64,000 nt of DNA, from contig CBDFLD010000014.1 in the NCBI GenBank assembly GCA_965249005.1, positions 248,001 to 312,000 of the forward strand, given 5' to 3'. The notes beneath the pieces were generated by a model that saw only the letters and a program-made list of their open reading frames with translations, was not told the DNA's origin and made no database searches. This document shows positions 1 through 8,845 of the stretch, piece by piece. The DNA is from CBDFLD01 sp965249005 (GTDB taxonomy: Bacteria; Acidobacteriota; UBA6911). The translations under genes and the position numbers were made by a program. Position 1 is the first letter of the stretch; every line of letters starts with the position of its first letter.

Positions 1-20
1 TGCGGCGATTCCCCAGAGCG

Positions 21-998
21 TCACGCGCCCGACGGCTTGCGGGCTACCATCAGGCCGGTTATTCCGGGGATGAGATCTTGCGTCCGTATGTCGGCAAACC
101 CTCTCGCGACCAGAATGCTGCGCAGTTTGCCGGGAGTCAGGGATGAGGCCTCGGGGTTGAGCGAGAGCGCCACGAACCAGAGAGCGGCCAGGGTCGGACC
201 GGTCCGATCGTCTGCGACCATGAAGTCATGGATGATGATTTTTCCTCCTGGTTCGAGTGCGCTCGCCGGCACGGCAGACAACAGATACGACATGAGGACG
301 ACGTCGCACCCTCGGGGCCATGCAATCTCCAGCGCGTTTCCCTCAATGTAGTCGATGCGAGATTCCAGGCCGGCTTCGGCAACAAACGTCCGCGCACTCT
401 CAATCACGCTGGGAAAGTCCAAGATGGTGGACCTCACGTCGGGGTGCCGCTGACAGATTTTGATGCTGAAGGCTCCGCTTCCGCCTGCGACATCGAGTAG
501 GCTCCGGCAGCCCTGAAAGCTGATGGACTTCGCCAATACGTGAGCTGGGCCGAGAGAGCCGGAATGCTGCGCGCGACTGAAATGTTCGGCTTCTTCTTTG
601 TCGTTCTCGACCAGTTCATACAGAGAGCTCGTTTTCTTTCCTGCCAGGGATGCGTCCAGCTGCTCGAGCAGTGGGTAAACCTGACGGTCGATCTGAAATC
701 GGTAGTAGTCGCCGAAGTATTGGGGCGCGCCGCGCACAAGGTAGGAAGCACTGCCGGCAGCGTTGGAGTACGCGTTTTTCTCTTTGGTCACGAGCCCGAG
801 GCTAGTGCACGCCGTAAGGAGCGTGAGAAGTCGATTCGCTTGGATGTGTGTTTGCTGGCTCAGTTCCTCGATCGATTTCGGGCCCGACGCGAGGCGGGTA
901 AAAAGATCGATGTGAAGAGCAGCAAATAGCACCTTGGACGCCATGAAGCCATAGGCGATTCCCGAAATCTCATGAACGCTCTTTACGGGATGCGTCAT
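21..998 (-). CDS. SAM-dependent O-methyltransferase (BchU/acetylserotonin-OMT type)
   Basis: Family-2 O-methyltransferase: an N-terminal winged-helix dimerisation domain (about residues 10-90) followed by a Rossmann methyltransferase domain with the SAM loop LLDVAGGSGAFS and the IIHDFM motif. I chose the ATG at 998 because AGGGAG lies about 8 nt upstream; the frame stays open to 1094 without a better start. One oddity is that the segment between SYLLSAVP and LEPGG, usually an alpha helix of roughly 12-15 residues in this family, is almost missing here, which suggests a small in-frame deletion. The substrate cannot be told from sequence; related enzymes methylate carotenoids, bacteriochlorophyll precursors or polyketides. 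It is divergent from the DUF423 gene. Confidence 0.8.
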   Translation of the reverse strand: MTHPVKSVHEISGIAYGFMASKVLFAALHIDLFTRLASGPKSIEELSQQTHIQANRLLTLLTACTSLGLVTKEKNAYSNAAGSASYLVRGAPQYFGDYYRFQIDRQVYPLLEQLDASLAGKKTSSLYELVENDKEEAEHFSRAQHSGSLGPAHVLAKSISFQGCRSLLDVAGGSGAFSIKICQRHPDVRSTILDFPSVIESARTFVAEAGLESRIDYIEGNALEIAWPRGCDVVLMSYLLSAVPASALEPGGKIIIHDFMVADDRTGPTLAALWFVALSLNPEASSLTPGKLRSILVARGFADIRTQDLIPGITGLMVARKPSGA

Positions 999-1196
999 TT
1001 CGTCTCCCTGGCCGAGTGGTGCAGCTGACAAAACGGAACCTTGCATGAGCGTACCCGACGCGAACCTTGCGAAGTCGAGCCGCACCCCGACCAATTCGTT
1101 TGCTTTGTAATCGGACCGCGATGGATGCGCGGTCTGATTGACAACTTACCCTTCCGTCTCTATCCTAACCGATCGAACCACACCATCGGTCTGAAG

Positions 1197-1562
1197 ATGA
1201 TCTTTTTGTCATTGGGTGCCATCTTTGCGTTGATCAGCGTCGGGGCAGGCGCATTCGGCGCACATGCGCTGAAAGCGACACTGCCGGCGGATCGGCTGGA
1301 CATCTTCGACACCGCGGCGAAGTACCAGATGTACCATGCTCTTGCCTTGTGCGTCGTCGGTTGGGCCGAGCAGCACTTCGCCCGGGGCAGCTTTGGAGTT
1401 TCGGGCTGGATGTTTGTTGCCGGTATTGTTCTCTTCTCGGGTAGCCTCTACATACTGAGTCTTTCCGGTGTTCGGTGGTGGGGTGCGGTCACCCCGCTGG
1501 GAGGCGTGGCCTTTCTGATCGGCTGGGCAACACTGGCATGGCAGTTCCTCCGGCGACCGTAG
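1197..1562 (+). CDS. DUF423 family small membrane protein
   Basis: A 121-residue protein with four predicted hydrophobic segments. The N-terminal GAIFALISVGAGAFGAHALK and the mid-protein YQMYHALAL stretch are the usual DUF423 (YwdK/YgdD-like) signature. The frame is open from 1041, but the ATG at 1197 gives the usual family length and places the first membrane helix at the N terminus. Function is unknown for the family; it is an inner-membrane protein. The next gene starts 23 nt downstream, so the two may be co-transcribed. Confidence 0.8.
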   Translation: MIFLSLGAIFALISVGAGAFGAHALKATLPADRLDIFDTAAKYQMYHALALCVVGWAEQHFARGSFGVSGWMFVAGIVLFSGSLYILSLSGVRWWGAVTPLGGVAFLIGWATLAWQFLRRP

Positions 1563-1585
1563 AAGGGAAAAAATGGGAGATAGCC

Positions 1586-2083
1586 ATGAGCATTGTGCTG
1601 GTAGTTGCTGGGGTTCTCGTCCTGGGAGCCGTACACGGTGACGCGGCGGCCCGGGAGTTGAAGCAATCGCCCTCCACGGTTGCCGCTGCAGAGAGAGCGG
1701 CGCTGGAGAAACATTTCGAGGACACGATGTCGGGAGCTTCCCTGGTCGGTCAGTTCACGATCGAGGGGCAGAGGCTGAGAGACCCGCAAGAAGAAAGCTA
1801 TCGTGTTTCAAAGATCACGCGCGAGCCAGACGGCCGATGGATGTTCACGGCGCGGATGCGGTTCGGTGACAATGACATCACGCTCCCGATGCCCTTTGTC
1901 GTGGAATGGGCGGGGGATACTCCCGTCATAACGTTGACTGATCAGACAATTGAGGGGGTGGGGACCTTTACCGCCAGGGTCTTGATCTATGGGGATCGTT
2001 ACGCGGGAACCTGGCAGCACGGTCCGGTCGGCGGTCACATGTGGGGGAAGGTCACGCGGCCCGACCGCGAAGAGAACCCGTAG
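1586..2083 (+). CDS. Exported hypothetical protein
   Basis: A 165-residue protein whose first ~25 residues form a signal peptide (hydrophobic MSIVLVVAGVLVLGAV, then an AAA-type cleavage region). GGGAGA upstream of the ATG at 1586 supports this start. The mature part is a small beta-rich domain containing GQFTIEGQ, FTARMRFGD and YAGTWQHGPVGGHMWG, which resembles proteins of unknown function common in Planctomycetes-like genomes. It is probably periplasmic. No catalytic motif is recognisable. Confidence 0.6.
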   Translation: MSIVLVVAGVLVLGAVHGDAAARELKQSPSTVAAAERAALEKHFEDTMSGASLVGQFTIEGQRLRDPQEESYRVSKITREPDGRWMFTARMRFGDNDITLPMPFVVEWAGDTPVITLTDQTIEGVGTFTARVLIYGDRYAGTWQHGPVGGHMWGKVTRPDREENP

Positions 2084-2125
2084 AGCCCGGCGCATTCGGT
2101 TGGGAAGGGCGGCGAGGATTTGCTG

Positions 2126-3259
2126 ATGCGAAGAAGATTCCATGATGGACGCGAAGATGGTCTCGAGCCAGTCGTTTCACTGAATCCCGATGAAATTCAC
2201 TCCTTCTCGGATCTTATGGAGGCGATGGGACGCACCTCCTTCGGGGGGCGGCGGCTAGGAGAGGCCTTCGAGGTCATGAAGCAGATGATTCTGGATCCGG
2301 ACTGTACCGTTGTGGCTACCTTCTCCGGTGCGATGACGATCGCAAAGATGGGAACGATCATCTGCAGAATGATCGATCACGGGATGATCCAGGCTGTGGT
2401 TTCAACCGGTGCACTCGTGGCGCACGGCTTCAGTGAGTCCATCGGCGGCGTGCACTACAAGGTTGCCCCCGGGTTCGATGATCAAGACTTGTGGGCCAAG
2501 GGATACAATCGGGTCTACGATACCGTGGAGATGGAGGCCAATCTCAATCAAGTGGAGACCGTTGTCGGTAAGACTCTCGAACGGATGGCCCCCGCCGATG
2601 ATGCGCTCTGTTCTGAATCACTGACCCGTGAGCTGGGTAGGACCCTTGCCGAGGACTATCCTGACGAGGGAATTCTCAAGAGCGCCTATCAAAAAAGGGT
2701 GCCGGTATTCATCCCTGCGTTCACGGATTCGGAACTCGGTTTGGATCTGGCGATCTGGACTGTGGTCGAGGGGCTGAAACGAGAGAACAAAACCCTAGGC
2801 GGCGACAGTCTCGAGGACGTCGTCGACCCCTGGAACCGCAATATTCCAAACTTCAATCCCTATCTCGACTTGAACAGCTATACCCAACTGTTGATCCGGT
2901 CGAAGGTGCTGGGGATCTTTACTGTCGGGGGAGGTGTGCCGCGCAATTGGGCGCAACAGGTCGGTCCGTATCTGGACATAACGAACGAACGGCTCGGGAC
3001 ATCTTTCAATATACCCCGTTTCAAGTACGGGGTGCGGATTTGCCCGGAGCCGGATTACTGGGGTGGCCTCAGCGGCTGCAACTACTCGGAAGGCGTATCG
3101 TGGGGCAAGTTTATTGCTCCCGAAGACGGAGGACGATTTGCCGAAGTTCTATCCGACGCCACAGTCGTCTGGCCCCTGCTGGTACAGGGCCTCCTGGAGA
3201 CCGTCAAAAAGGAGAGAAAAGAGCAGACGACTCTTTCCGAGAGCGGTCGCAAAAGCTGA
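2126..3259 (+). CDS. Deoxyhypusine synthase-like protein
   Basis: About 377 residues, homologous along its length to the deoxyhypusine synthase family, with NAD-fold motifs (FSGAMTIAKMG, STGALVAHG) and the conserved lysine in GVSWGKF (K328 from this start), equivalent to the enzyme-imine lysine of the eukaryotic enzyme. Bacteria lack eIF5A, and bacterial homologues are thought to act in polyamine metabolism, for example homospermidine-type aminobutyl transfer; which applies here is unknown. GCGAGG about 8 nt before the ATG at 2126 supports the start; a TTG lies two codons upstream. The following gene begins 26 nt later. Confidence 0.82.
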   Translation: MRRRFHDGREDGLEPVVSLNPDEIHSFSDLMEAMGRTSFGGRRLGEAFEVMKQMILDPDCTVVATFSGAMTIAKMGTIICRMIDHGMIQAVVSTGALVAHGFSESIGGVHYKVAPGFDDQDLWAKGYNRVYDTVEMEANLNQVETVVGKTLERMAPADDALCSESLTRELGRTLAEDYPDEGILKSAYQKRVPVFIPAFTDSELGLDLAIWTVVEGLKRENKTLGGDSLEDVVDPWNRNIPNFNPYLDLNSYTQLLIRSKVLGIFTVGGGVPRNWAQQVGPYLDITNERLGTSFNIPRFKYGVRICPEPDYWGGLSGCNYSEGVSWGKFIAPEDGGRFAEVLSDATVVWPLLVQGLLETVKKERKEQTTLSESGRKS

Positions 3260-3285
3260 GAGCGGACCCGCCCGATGGATCCCTT

Positions 3286-3765
3286 ATGAAACCCAGTCAT
3301 CATGTTGTGCTCAGTGCCAGCTCCGGCGCGATTCTTGGACTGATGCTGCAATCATGGATCGCCGGGGCATCCTGCTTCTTGATGGGTATTTTCATCGACC
3401 TCGACCACTATTTCGATTTCTGGCTCAATCGCGGTTTCTCGCTGAGTCCCAAAAGATTTTTCGATTTTTGCTACCGTGGGACCTCTCGCAAGTTCTACGA
3501 TATACTGCACGGCTACGAGTTTATCCCCTTTTATTGGCTTCTGACGATGGTACCCGAATTGTCTGATTTTGGTTGGGGACTGACCGTAGGTTATACACTC
3601 CATCTCCTGGGCGACCAGCTCTTCAACAGACACCTACATCGATGGACTTATTTCTTGACCTTTCGGATCTATCATCGCTTCGAATCTTCCAAAATCGTCC
3701 TGTTCAACCCCTTCCTCCAGTCGGAGTCGCGGATGGCGACACCCCATGGAGGCTCCGCCCAGTAG
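3286..3765 (+). CDS. Predicted membrane-bound metal-dependent hydrolase (DUF457/YdjM-like)
   Basis: A 159-residue membrane protein with hydrophobic helices and a DLDHYFDFW motif near residue 41, the Asp/His pattern of DUF457/YdjM inner-membrane hydrolases. A further HLLGDQLFNRHLH segment adds potential metal ligands. The frame extends far upstream into the preceding gene, so I start at the ATG at 3286, where family similarity begins. It probably sits in an operon with the deoxyhypusine-synthase-like gene. Function is inferred from the motif only. Confidence 0.6.
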   Translation: MKPSHHVVLSASSGAILGLMLQSWIAGASCFLMGIFIDLDHYFDFWLNRGFSLSPKRFFDFCYRGTSRKFYDILHGYEFIPFYWLLTMVPELSDFGWGLTVGYTLHLLGDQLFNRHLHRWTYFLTFRIYHRFESSKIVLFNPFLQSESRMATPHGGSAQ

Positions 3766-3893
3766 CAGCAACTGCTTCCTTTGTGCCTGAAATCACTATT
3801 GGTTAACCCTATCCGGTGGACGGACGATAAAAGTTAGGAAACCCCGTGAACTTCTTGTCCTCGCTCACCGGTGTAGAATGACGATGTCGGAGA

Positions 3894-4496
3894 ATGCCTT
3901 CCTTGTACGATCCAGCCAGGTGGATGGCCGTTACGTTTTCTTCTGATGGGCGCATTGCATCTGTTTCTTCCAGCGCGGAGTCATTAATCGGATATGCTCC
4001 CAGTGAGCTAATGGGAAAGCCTGTCACCCAGATCCTTGCGGATCGGAGCGTGTTCGCCATCCCGCAGATGATGGATGCTGCAAACGAGCGCGGTGGGTGG
4101 GATGGTGAGATCGTATTCCGCGGCAGAAACGGCCAGGCGGTGGAAAGTCGAGGTACGGTCTCCCTGCTCATCGGAGAACAGACCATTTCTTCCTATTCGA
4201 TGATGACCTTTCTGCGGGAGACGAATGAAGCGTGGCCGCCGGAAGGTGACGAAGCCCTCTATGAAATAGGAACCAGGCTCCGTTCTTTTGCTCACGAAAT
4301 GAACAATCCGCTTGCAGTCAGTATGGGTTTCGCGCAGCTGATCCTGATGGACGCCGGCTGCCAGGGAAAGACCCGTGACGACGTGGGAAAACTGTTTGGC
4401 GAAATCCAGCGGATCATTCAAGTTGTGGAGCGTCTGCACGGTTTTGCCACTTCGTTGCAATCAGAACCGGAAAAAACCACCGTCGGCCGCCCTTGA
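3894..4496 (+). CDS. PAS-HisKA protein lacking the kinase ATPase domain
   Basis: A 200-residue cytoplasmic protein. Residues ~5-110 are a PAS sensor domain (MGKPVTQIL and an FRGRNGQ-type core). Residues ~125-190 are a HisKA dimerisation helix pair with the H-box FAHEMNNPLAVSMG. The protein stops where a HATPase_c domain should begin, and no ATPase domain is encoded downstream before the next gene. The H-box is intact, so it could be a phospho-acceptor or dimerisation partner for another kinase, or a remnant. No response regulator is adjacent. Confidence 0.7.
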   Translation: MPSLYDPARWMAVTFSSDGRIASVSSSAESLIGYAPSELMGKPVTQILADRSVFAIPQMMDAANERGGWDGEIVFRGRNGQAVESRGTVSLLIGEQTISSYSMMTFLRETNEAWPPEGDEALYEIGTRLRSFAHEMNNPLAVSMGFAQLILMDAGCQGKTRDDVGKLFGEIQRIIQVVERLHGFATSLQSEPEKTTVGRP

Positions 4497-4519
4497 CCCG
4501 CTCTGTCCGTTGACACGGT

Positions 4520-4547
4520 CACTGTTGTCAGTGACTCTCTGACAGTG
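4520..4547 (+). promoter_or_regulatory. Inverted repeat just upstream of the HMT/MTHFR gene
   Basis: Arms CACTGT(TG)TCAG and CTGACAGTG form an imperfect hairpin 15 nt before the ATG at 4563. A TTGACA hexamer lies at 4510-4515 but no good -10 follows at the usual spacing. It could be an operator or an RNA structure; it does not resemble a SAM or cobalamin riboswitch. Confidence 0.3.
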
Positions 4548-4562
4548 TTAGGATTCCCCGCG

Positions 4563-6386
4563 ATGCGCCGCCCGTTTTCCGAGTATCTTCAAACAAACAT
4601 CATCGTCTCCGACGGTGCCATGGGCACCGAGCTTTATTCCAAGGGAGTCTTTCTCAATCGCTGTTTCGATGAGCTCAATCTGAGCCACCCGGAACTCGTG
4701 CAGCAGGTGCATCACGACTATTTGATCGCCGGCGCCGAAGTCATCGAGACGAATACCTTTGGGGCGAACCGCATCAAGCTGGAGCCTCATGGGCTGGCAG
4801 ACCGGCTGGAAGACATCATCCGCGCCGGAGTTCGGATCGCGAGAGAGGTGGCTGGCGACAAGGCTTATGTGGGCGGATCGATCGGGCCCCTGGGGGTTCG
4901 GGTCCATCCTTACGGCAAGATATCGATGGAGGAGGCGAAGCAAATATTCTCCGAGCAAGTGAACCTCTTGTTGGAAGAAGGTGTCGATCTCGTCTGCCTC
5001 GAGACATTCGTCGACCGCCACGAAATACAGGCGGCGATTCTTGCTGCAAGAGAGGTGGGCGATCTTCCGGTGATGGCGATGTTCACGCTCGATGACGACG
5101 GGAACAGTCAGGACGGATCTCCACCCGAGGAGTTCGCACTCAGGCTACAGGAATGGGGGGCGGATATTATCGGGGTCAACTGCGGGGTTGGGCCGCAGGT
5201 GATGCTCGAGAGTCTCGAGCGAATCGCAAGTACGGTCCAGAGCCGGCTTGTCGCACAGCCCAATGCAGGAAAGCCGCGGAACTTCGAAGGGCGAAACCTC
5301 TATCTCTCCTCCCCGGAGTATCTGGCCAACTATGCGCGCCGCTTCGTGCAGAGTGGCGTTCACGTCGTGGGGGGATGTTGCGGCACCACCCCTGCTCATA
5401 TCCATGCGATTCGAACCGCGGTGCAGGAGCTTGGACCGGGAAAGCGAAGACCTTCGGTTACCTCGGTTCGAAAAGAAGGTCCGACTCCCACGGTAATCCC
5501 TCCGCCGCGCCGCAGTCCATTCGCCGCGCGGCTGTATGAGAAAAAAACGGTTGAGGTGGTTCATATCGTGCCATCCCGGGGAGTCGACCCCGCCACGGTC
5601 ATGGACAAGCTGCAGTTGCTAAAGGAGGGAGGCGTCGATGCTGTCCGAATTTCTGAGGCGCCTCGATCGAGCGCTTCCATGGGTGCGCTCGCGCTCGCAG
5701 TCCTTGCCACTCGGGAATCCGGAGTCAACTCCATTCTTCATTACACCTGCCGGGATCGTGATCTTCTGGTGATGCAATCGGAGCTGCTCGGAGCGCATGC
5801 CCTGGGAGTGAGGAACCTCTTTCTTTCGACCGGAGAACCCATTCGGGTCGGCGCATATTTTGATGCGACCGCGGTGATGGATGTCGACGCGATTGGACTT
5901 ACCCGTTTGATTGCCGAGCTCAACGAGGGTAGGGACCTTGGGGGCAAACCACTCAACCAAACAGCGCGATTCTTCGTGGGTGTATCGGTCAACGCCGAGG
6001 CCGCGAAACTGAAGGAAGAGGTTGCGCGGCTGGCAAGGAAAGTGGCGGTAGGGGCCCACTATGTCGTCACGGAGCCGGTTGTTGGAATCGAGCGACTCGA
6101 GCCCTTCCTGAGAAAGGTCGAGGAGCTGTCCATTCCAGTCATTGTCGGGGTGCGGCCCCTGACGAGCCTTCAGGACATGGAGTTTCTGGTCAACGAAATT
6201 TCGGGCGTGCATATCCCGGATTGGGTCGCTGCCAGGATGCGCGAGGCTTCCAGCCCGGAATCGCAGAAGGAAACGGGAATCGAGGTGGCCCGCAAGACGG
6301 CGGCAGCAGCGCGAAAAATCGGGCTCGGCGTCGAGGTCGTCATTTCCGACGACGACTACGCCACGGCGCTGAAGATATTGAGCTGA
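4563..6386 (+). CDS. Bifunctional homocysteine S-methyltransferase / 5,10-methylenetetrahydrofolate reductase
   Basis: A fusion of about 607 residues, as in Bacillus YitJ. The N-terminal ~300 residues are a zinc-dependent homocysteine S-methyltransferase (DGAMGTEL start, Zn ligands C207 in GVNCG and C272/C273 in GGCCGT). The C-terminal ~290 residues are a flavin MTHFR TIM barrel that would reduce methylene-THF to methyl-THF. Together they would make methionine from homocysteine. The frame opens at a GTG at 4545, but the ATG at 4563 has AGGA upstream and starts the conserved domain. It is monocistronic and ends in a strong hairpin at 6388-6410, convergent with ppiD. Confidence 0.9.
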   Translation: MRRPFSEYLQTNIIVSDGAMGTELYSKGVFLNRCFDELNLSHPELVQQVHHDYLIAGAEVIETNTFGANRIKLEPHGLADRLEDIIRAGVRIAREVAGDKAYVGGSIGPLGVRVHPYGKISMEEAKQIFSEQVNLLLEEGVDLVCLETFVDRHEIQAAILAAREVGDLPVMAMFTLDDDGNSQDGSPPEEFALRLQEWGADIIGVNCGVGPQVMLESLERIASTVQSRLVAQPNAGKPRNFEGRNLYLSSPEYLANYARRFVQSGVHVVGGCCGTTPAHIHAIRTAVQELGPGKRRPSVTSVRKEGPTPTVIPPPRRSPFAARLYEKKTVEVVHIVPSRGVDPATVMDKLQLLKEGGVDAVRISEAPRSSASMGALALAVLATRESGVNSILHYTCRDRDLLVMQSELLGAHALGVRNLFLSTGEPIRVGAYFDATAVMDVDAIGLTRLIAELNEGRDLGGKPLNQTARFFVGVSVNAEAAKLKEEVARLARKVAVGAHYVVTEPVVGIERLEPFLRKVEELSIPVIVGVRPLTSLQDMEFLVNEISGVHIPDWVAARMREASSPESQKETGIEVARKTAAAARKIGLGVEVVISDDDYATALKILS

Positions 6387-6387
6387 G

Positions 6388-6410
6388 GCTCCGGGCCACG
6401 GGCCCGGAGC
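6388..6410. terminator. Perfect 10-bp hairpin between convergent genes
   Basis: GCTCCGGGCC, a 3-nt loop, then its exact reverse complement, starting 1 nt after the stop of the HMT/MTHFR gene. There is no T tract, so it is not a textbook intrinsic terminator, but position and stability fit a bidirectional transcription end for the two convergent genes. Confidence 0.55.
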
Positions 6411-6547
6411 GCTTACCGCTTTCCGCAAGTTCGGCTAAAGCATACACTCCGTGTGCGAAGGGGGCGTTGCAGTAAGGTGATCCAGGCCGGCCAAGTGTTT
6501 CACATTGCCAAGCAGGATCAAGAAGCGGTGAGCGGACGGCGGTAAGC
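6408..6547. repeat. Flanking inverted repeat, GAGCGCTTACCGCTTTCCGC type
   Basis: GCTTACCGCTTTCCGC after the terminator is matched, inverted and imperfectly, by GCGGACGGCGGTAAGC about 105 nt further on, just inside the ppiD side. The words recur at 15696-15888, in a short form at 18565-18595, and loosely at 38925-38965, which suggests a dispersed REP-like family. Confidence 0.45.
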
Positions 6548-6551
6548 AGAT

Positions 6552-8465
6552 TCACCCGGTCAGCTGGTCGATTGCTCGGTTGTTGATGATTATTTTTCCC
6601 GCACTATCGAGATCGTCGCGGATCTTCTTGATGTAGTTGTCGAAGTAGGCGTCCTGCCATGAATTCAGCAGACGAGCCATGATGCCGTCTCGTTGACTCT
6701 TGAATGCATCCTCGTCCAGCTCAGTTCTGGATTTGACCTGAAGAACGGCAAAGCGGTTGCCGTCACTCAGCCGAATAGGCTTGCTCACCCCGTTGATCGG
6801 TAGATAGAAGGCTGCGGCGCTGAACTCTGGTGAGCTGCCAATGAGCGGATCCGGCCTCCCGTCGCGCGAGAACAACTGAGTGGTTCGTACGGTGAGTTCC
6901 TGTTTGTGGGCGAGCCCTTCGAAGTCCTCGGGGGTGTCCGCCTGCGACGAAAAGTCTCCTGCCTCCTCTTCTAGCAACGCCAGTGCTTTCACGTCTAGGA
7001 GGTCGTCCCGGGCGTCGCCGCTGGAAACGTCGTAGTCGGCAGGCTGCGCGAGCTTGATTTCGGTGAGCCTGGCAACAGCACGTCCTTGAGGGTGATCCAC
7101 CGGGTTTCCAAACTCCCCGATTTCCTTGAGCGTGAAAATGTCGTCGATCAGCTGTTGAGACATTCTTTCGGCGAAAGGATCGGCCTCCCGATTGAAGAAC
7201 GCGGTTTCCCGGATTTCAAACGGAATCTCGAGCGCCTTTCCAATGTCCTGCAGTTCCCGATGCGTTTCTGCGAGTTCCGAGGCCTGTGCGGCTTTCTCGT
7301 CTAGAATCTTGGATGCCCTGTTCAGCCTCGCGGCCTGCATGATTTGTGGTCGCCTGTCTTCCAGATTGGGAACGTCGTGACGAAAGACCTTGATGATATG
7401 GAACCCGTATTGCGTACGAACCAGGTCTGAGATTTGACCAGGTTCGAGTGCGAAGGCCGCTTCAGTGAAGGGAGCGACCATGCGGTCGCGCCCGAATTGC
7501 CCCAGACTTCCTCCCTGAGTGGCAGAGCCGGAGTCATCGGAGTTGTTTCGAGCCAGCTCGGCAAAGTCCTCTCCCGCCCTTGCCCGGCGCAGCAGATCCT
7601 CTGCTTTGAGACGAGCCTCCTCATCGTCGTCGTCGCTGTCGACGGAGACCAGTATGTGGCTTGCGTCCACTGTTTCTTTGGGAGCTTGGCGTGCCCATTC
7701 TGCCAGAACATCCTCTTCCGTCATTTCCACGGTCTCCGCGACGCTCGACAGGGTCAATAGCAGATACTGGGCTTTTCGTTGTTCTTTGATCGCATAGTCG
7801 GACTTGTTTTCGTCAAAGAAGGCGCGCAACTCATCCTCGGGCAGCTTGATCCTCGGCTTGTACGTTTCCTTGTCCAGGATTACAAATCGGGCCTCGGCCT
7901 GTTGATTCGTGCGCAGAAACTCGCGGCGAATGTCTTCATCGGTCACCTGAATCGAATCGGTGACGACCCAGCGCAGCTTCTCCATGAGTGCTTGAAACCG
8001 CATCCCTTCCTCGAACTCTGAGACAACGATCCGGTTGGCGGCGAGTAAATTCCGGTACTTTTCCAAGCCGATAAACACCCCTTTGTCCTGAAGACTGGGG
8101 TTGTTGACGATCAGTTGCCGCACTTCCTCGGGAGAAACCTCGAGCCCCACTTCGTCGGCGGCATGCCGAATCACTTCCAGCTCGATCAGCGCATCCAGAG
8201 CTTGTTTCTCCAGGCCGAGCATCTTCAACATTTCGGGATCGATCCGGTTCGTTCCCTGGGTGTATCGATTCACGAAATTCTGGTAGGTGTTGACGAAATC
8301 TCGAATCGAAATCTCCTCGTCGCCGACGAGCGCCACGTGGCTCTCGACGTTGCCGCCCATGTTTGAGCCAGGCACGAAAAAGAGCAACATGCCCAGTCCC
8401 AGACTGATGATGACGAGCCACAAGAGCCACTTCAGCCGGCTTTTGCGGCGCATTAGATCAAGCAT
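6552..8465 (-). CDS. ppiD: PpiD/SurA-type peptidyl-prolyl isomerase, membrane-anchored periplasmic chaperone
   Basis: A 637-residue protein. A short basic N-terminus (RRKSRLKW) is followed by one transmembrane helix (residues ~13-31). A SurA_N-like chaperone region then precedes one parvulin/rotamase domain (about residues 265-365, with ASHILV, GGSLGQFGR, QYGFHIIKV) and a long C-terminal chaperone region. The architecture and length match PpiD, which assists outer-membrane protein folding at the periplasmic face of the inner membrane. GGAAGG about 8 nt upstream supports the ATG at 8465. It is divergent from the diguanylate cyclase gene. Confidence 0.88.
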   Translation of the reverse strand: MLDLMRRKSRLKWLLWLVIISLGLGMLLFFVPGSNMGGNVESHVALVGDEEISIRDFVNTYQNFVNRYTQGTNRIDPEMLKMLGLEKQALDALIELEVIRHAADEVGLEVSPEEVRQLIVNNPSLQDKGVFIGLEKYRNLLAANRIVVSEFEEGMRFQALMEKLRWVVTDSIQVTDEDIRREFLRTNQQAEARFVILDKETYKPRIKLPEDELRAFFDENKSDYAIKEQRKAQYLLLTLSSVAETVEMTEEDVLAEWARQAPKETVDASHILVSVDSDDDDEEARLKAEDLLRRARAGEDFAELARNNSDDSGSATQGGSLGQFGRDRMVAPFTEAAFALEPGQISDLVRTQYGFHIIKVFRHDVPNLEDRRPQIMQAARLNRASKILDEKAAQASELAETHRELQDIGKALEIPFEIRETAFFNREADPFAERMSQQLIDDIFTLKEIGEFGNPVDHPQGRAVARLTEIKLAQPADYDVSSGDARDDLLDVKALALLEEEAGDFSSQADTPEDFEGLAHKQELTVRTTQLFSRDGRPDPLIGSSPEFSAAAFYLPINGVSKPIRLSDGNRFAVLQVKSRTELDEDAFKSQRDGIMARLLNSWQDAYFDNYIKKIRDDLDSAGKIIINNRAIDQLTG

Positions 8466-8499
8466 ATGGCACCCTTCCTTCTTTCGTCGGTAACGCGCA

Positions 8500-8505
8500 A
8501 GTATA
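8500..8505 (-). promoter_or_regulatory. Candidate extended -10 promoter for ppiD
   Basis: On the minus strand TATACT is preceded by TGC, giving the extended -10 pattern TGnTATACT about 35 nt before the ppiD start. No clear -35 lies at 16-18 nt. Confidence 0.35.
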
Positions 8506-8690
8506 GCACAGGGCGAAAACCCCCTTGCTCACAATAATACGGCGCCAAGCCCCACGCGTTCCCTTTGTCTCGGCAGGGTTTTCTTGCTCAACGGAAGTTG
8601 GAAAATGCGGTCGCGGATCGGTCCGGGTTCAGGCGGGCAGCAGCAAAGGTGGGTCACGCTATGCACCATGATGGAGGACCTGGACGTATT

Positions 8691-8720
8691 TTGCCGTTCC
8701 AAGATGCAGTTGCCTATAAT
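8691..8720 (+). promoter_or_regulatory. Candidate sigma-70 promoter for the GGDEF-mre operon
   Basis: TTGCCG (8691-8696), an 18-nt spacer and a consensus TATAAT (8715-8720). It lies upstream of both possible starts (8741 and 8846) of the diguanylate cyclase gene, and is the only strong promoter-like sequence before mreB. Confidence 0.5.
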
Positions 8721-8845
8721 ACGAAGTTTTGAGCGGTCCGATGAGTAAGGTGCGCGCCGATTGGCGGGCGGAGATTTGCGTATTCGTTTTCCCCACCTCA
8801 CAGGCCTGTAATTGCCTGCGGGTCAGCCAAAGACAAAGAAACGAG

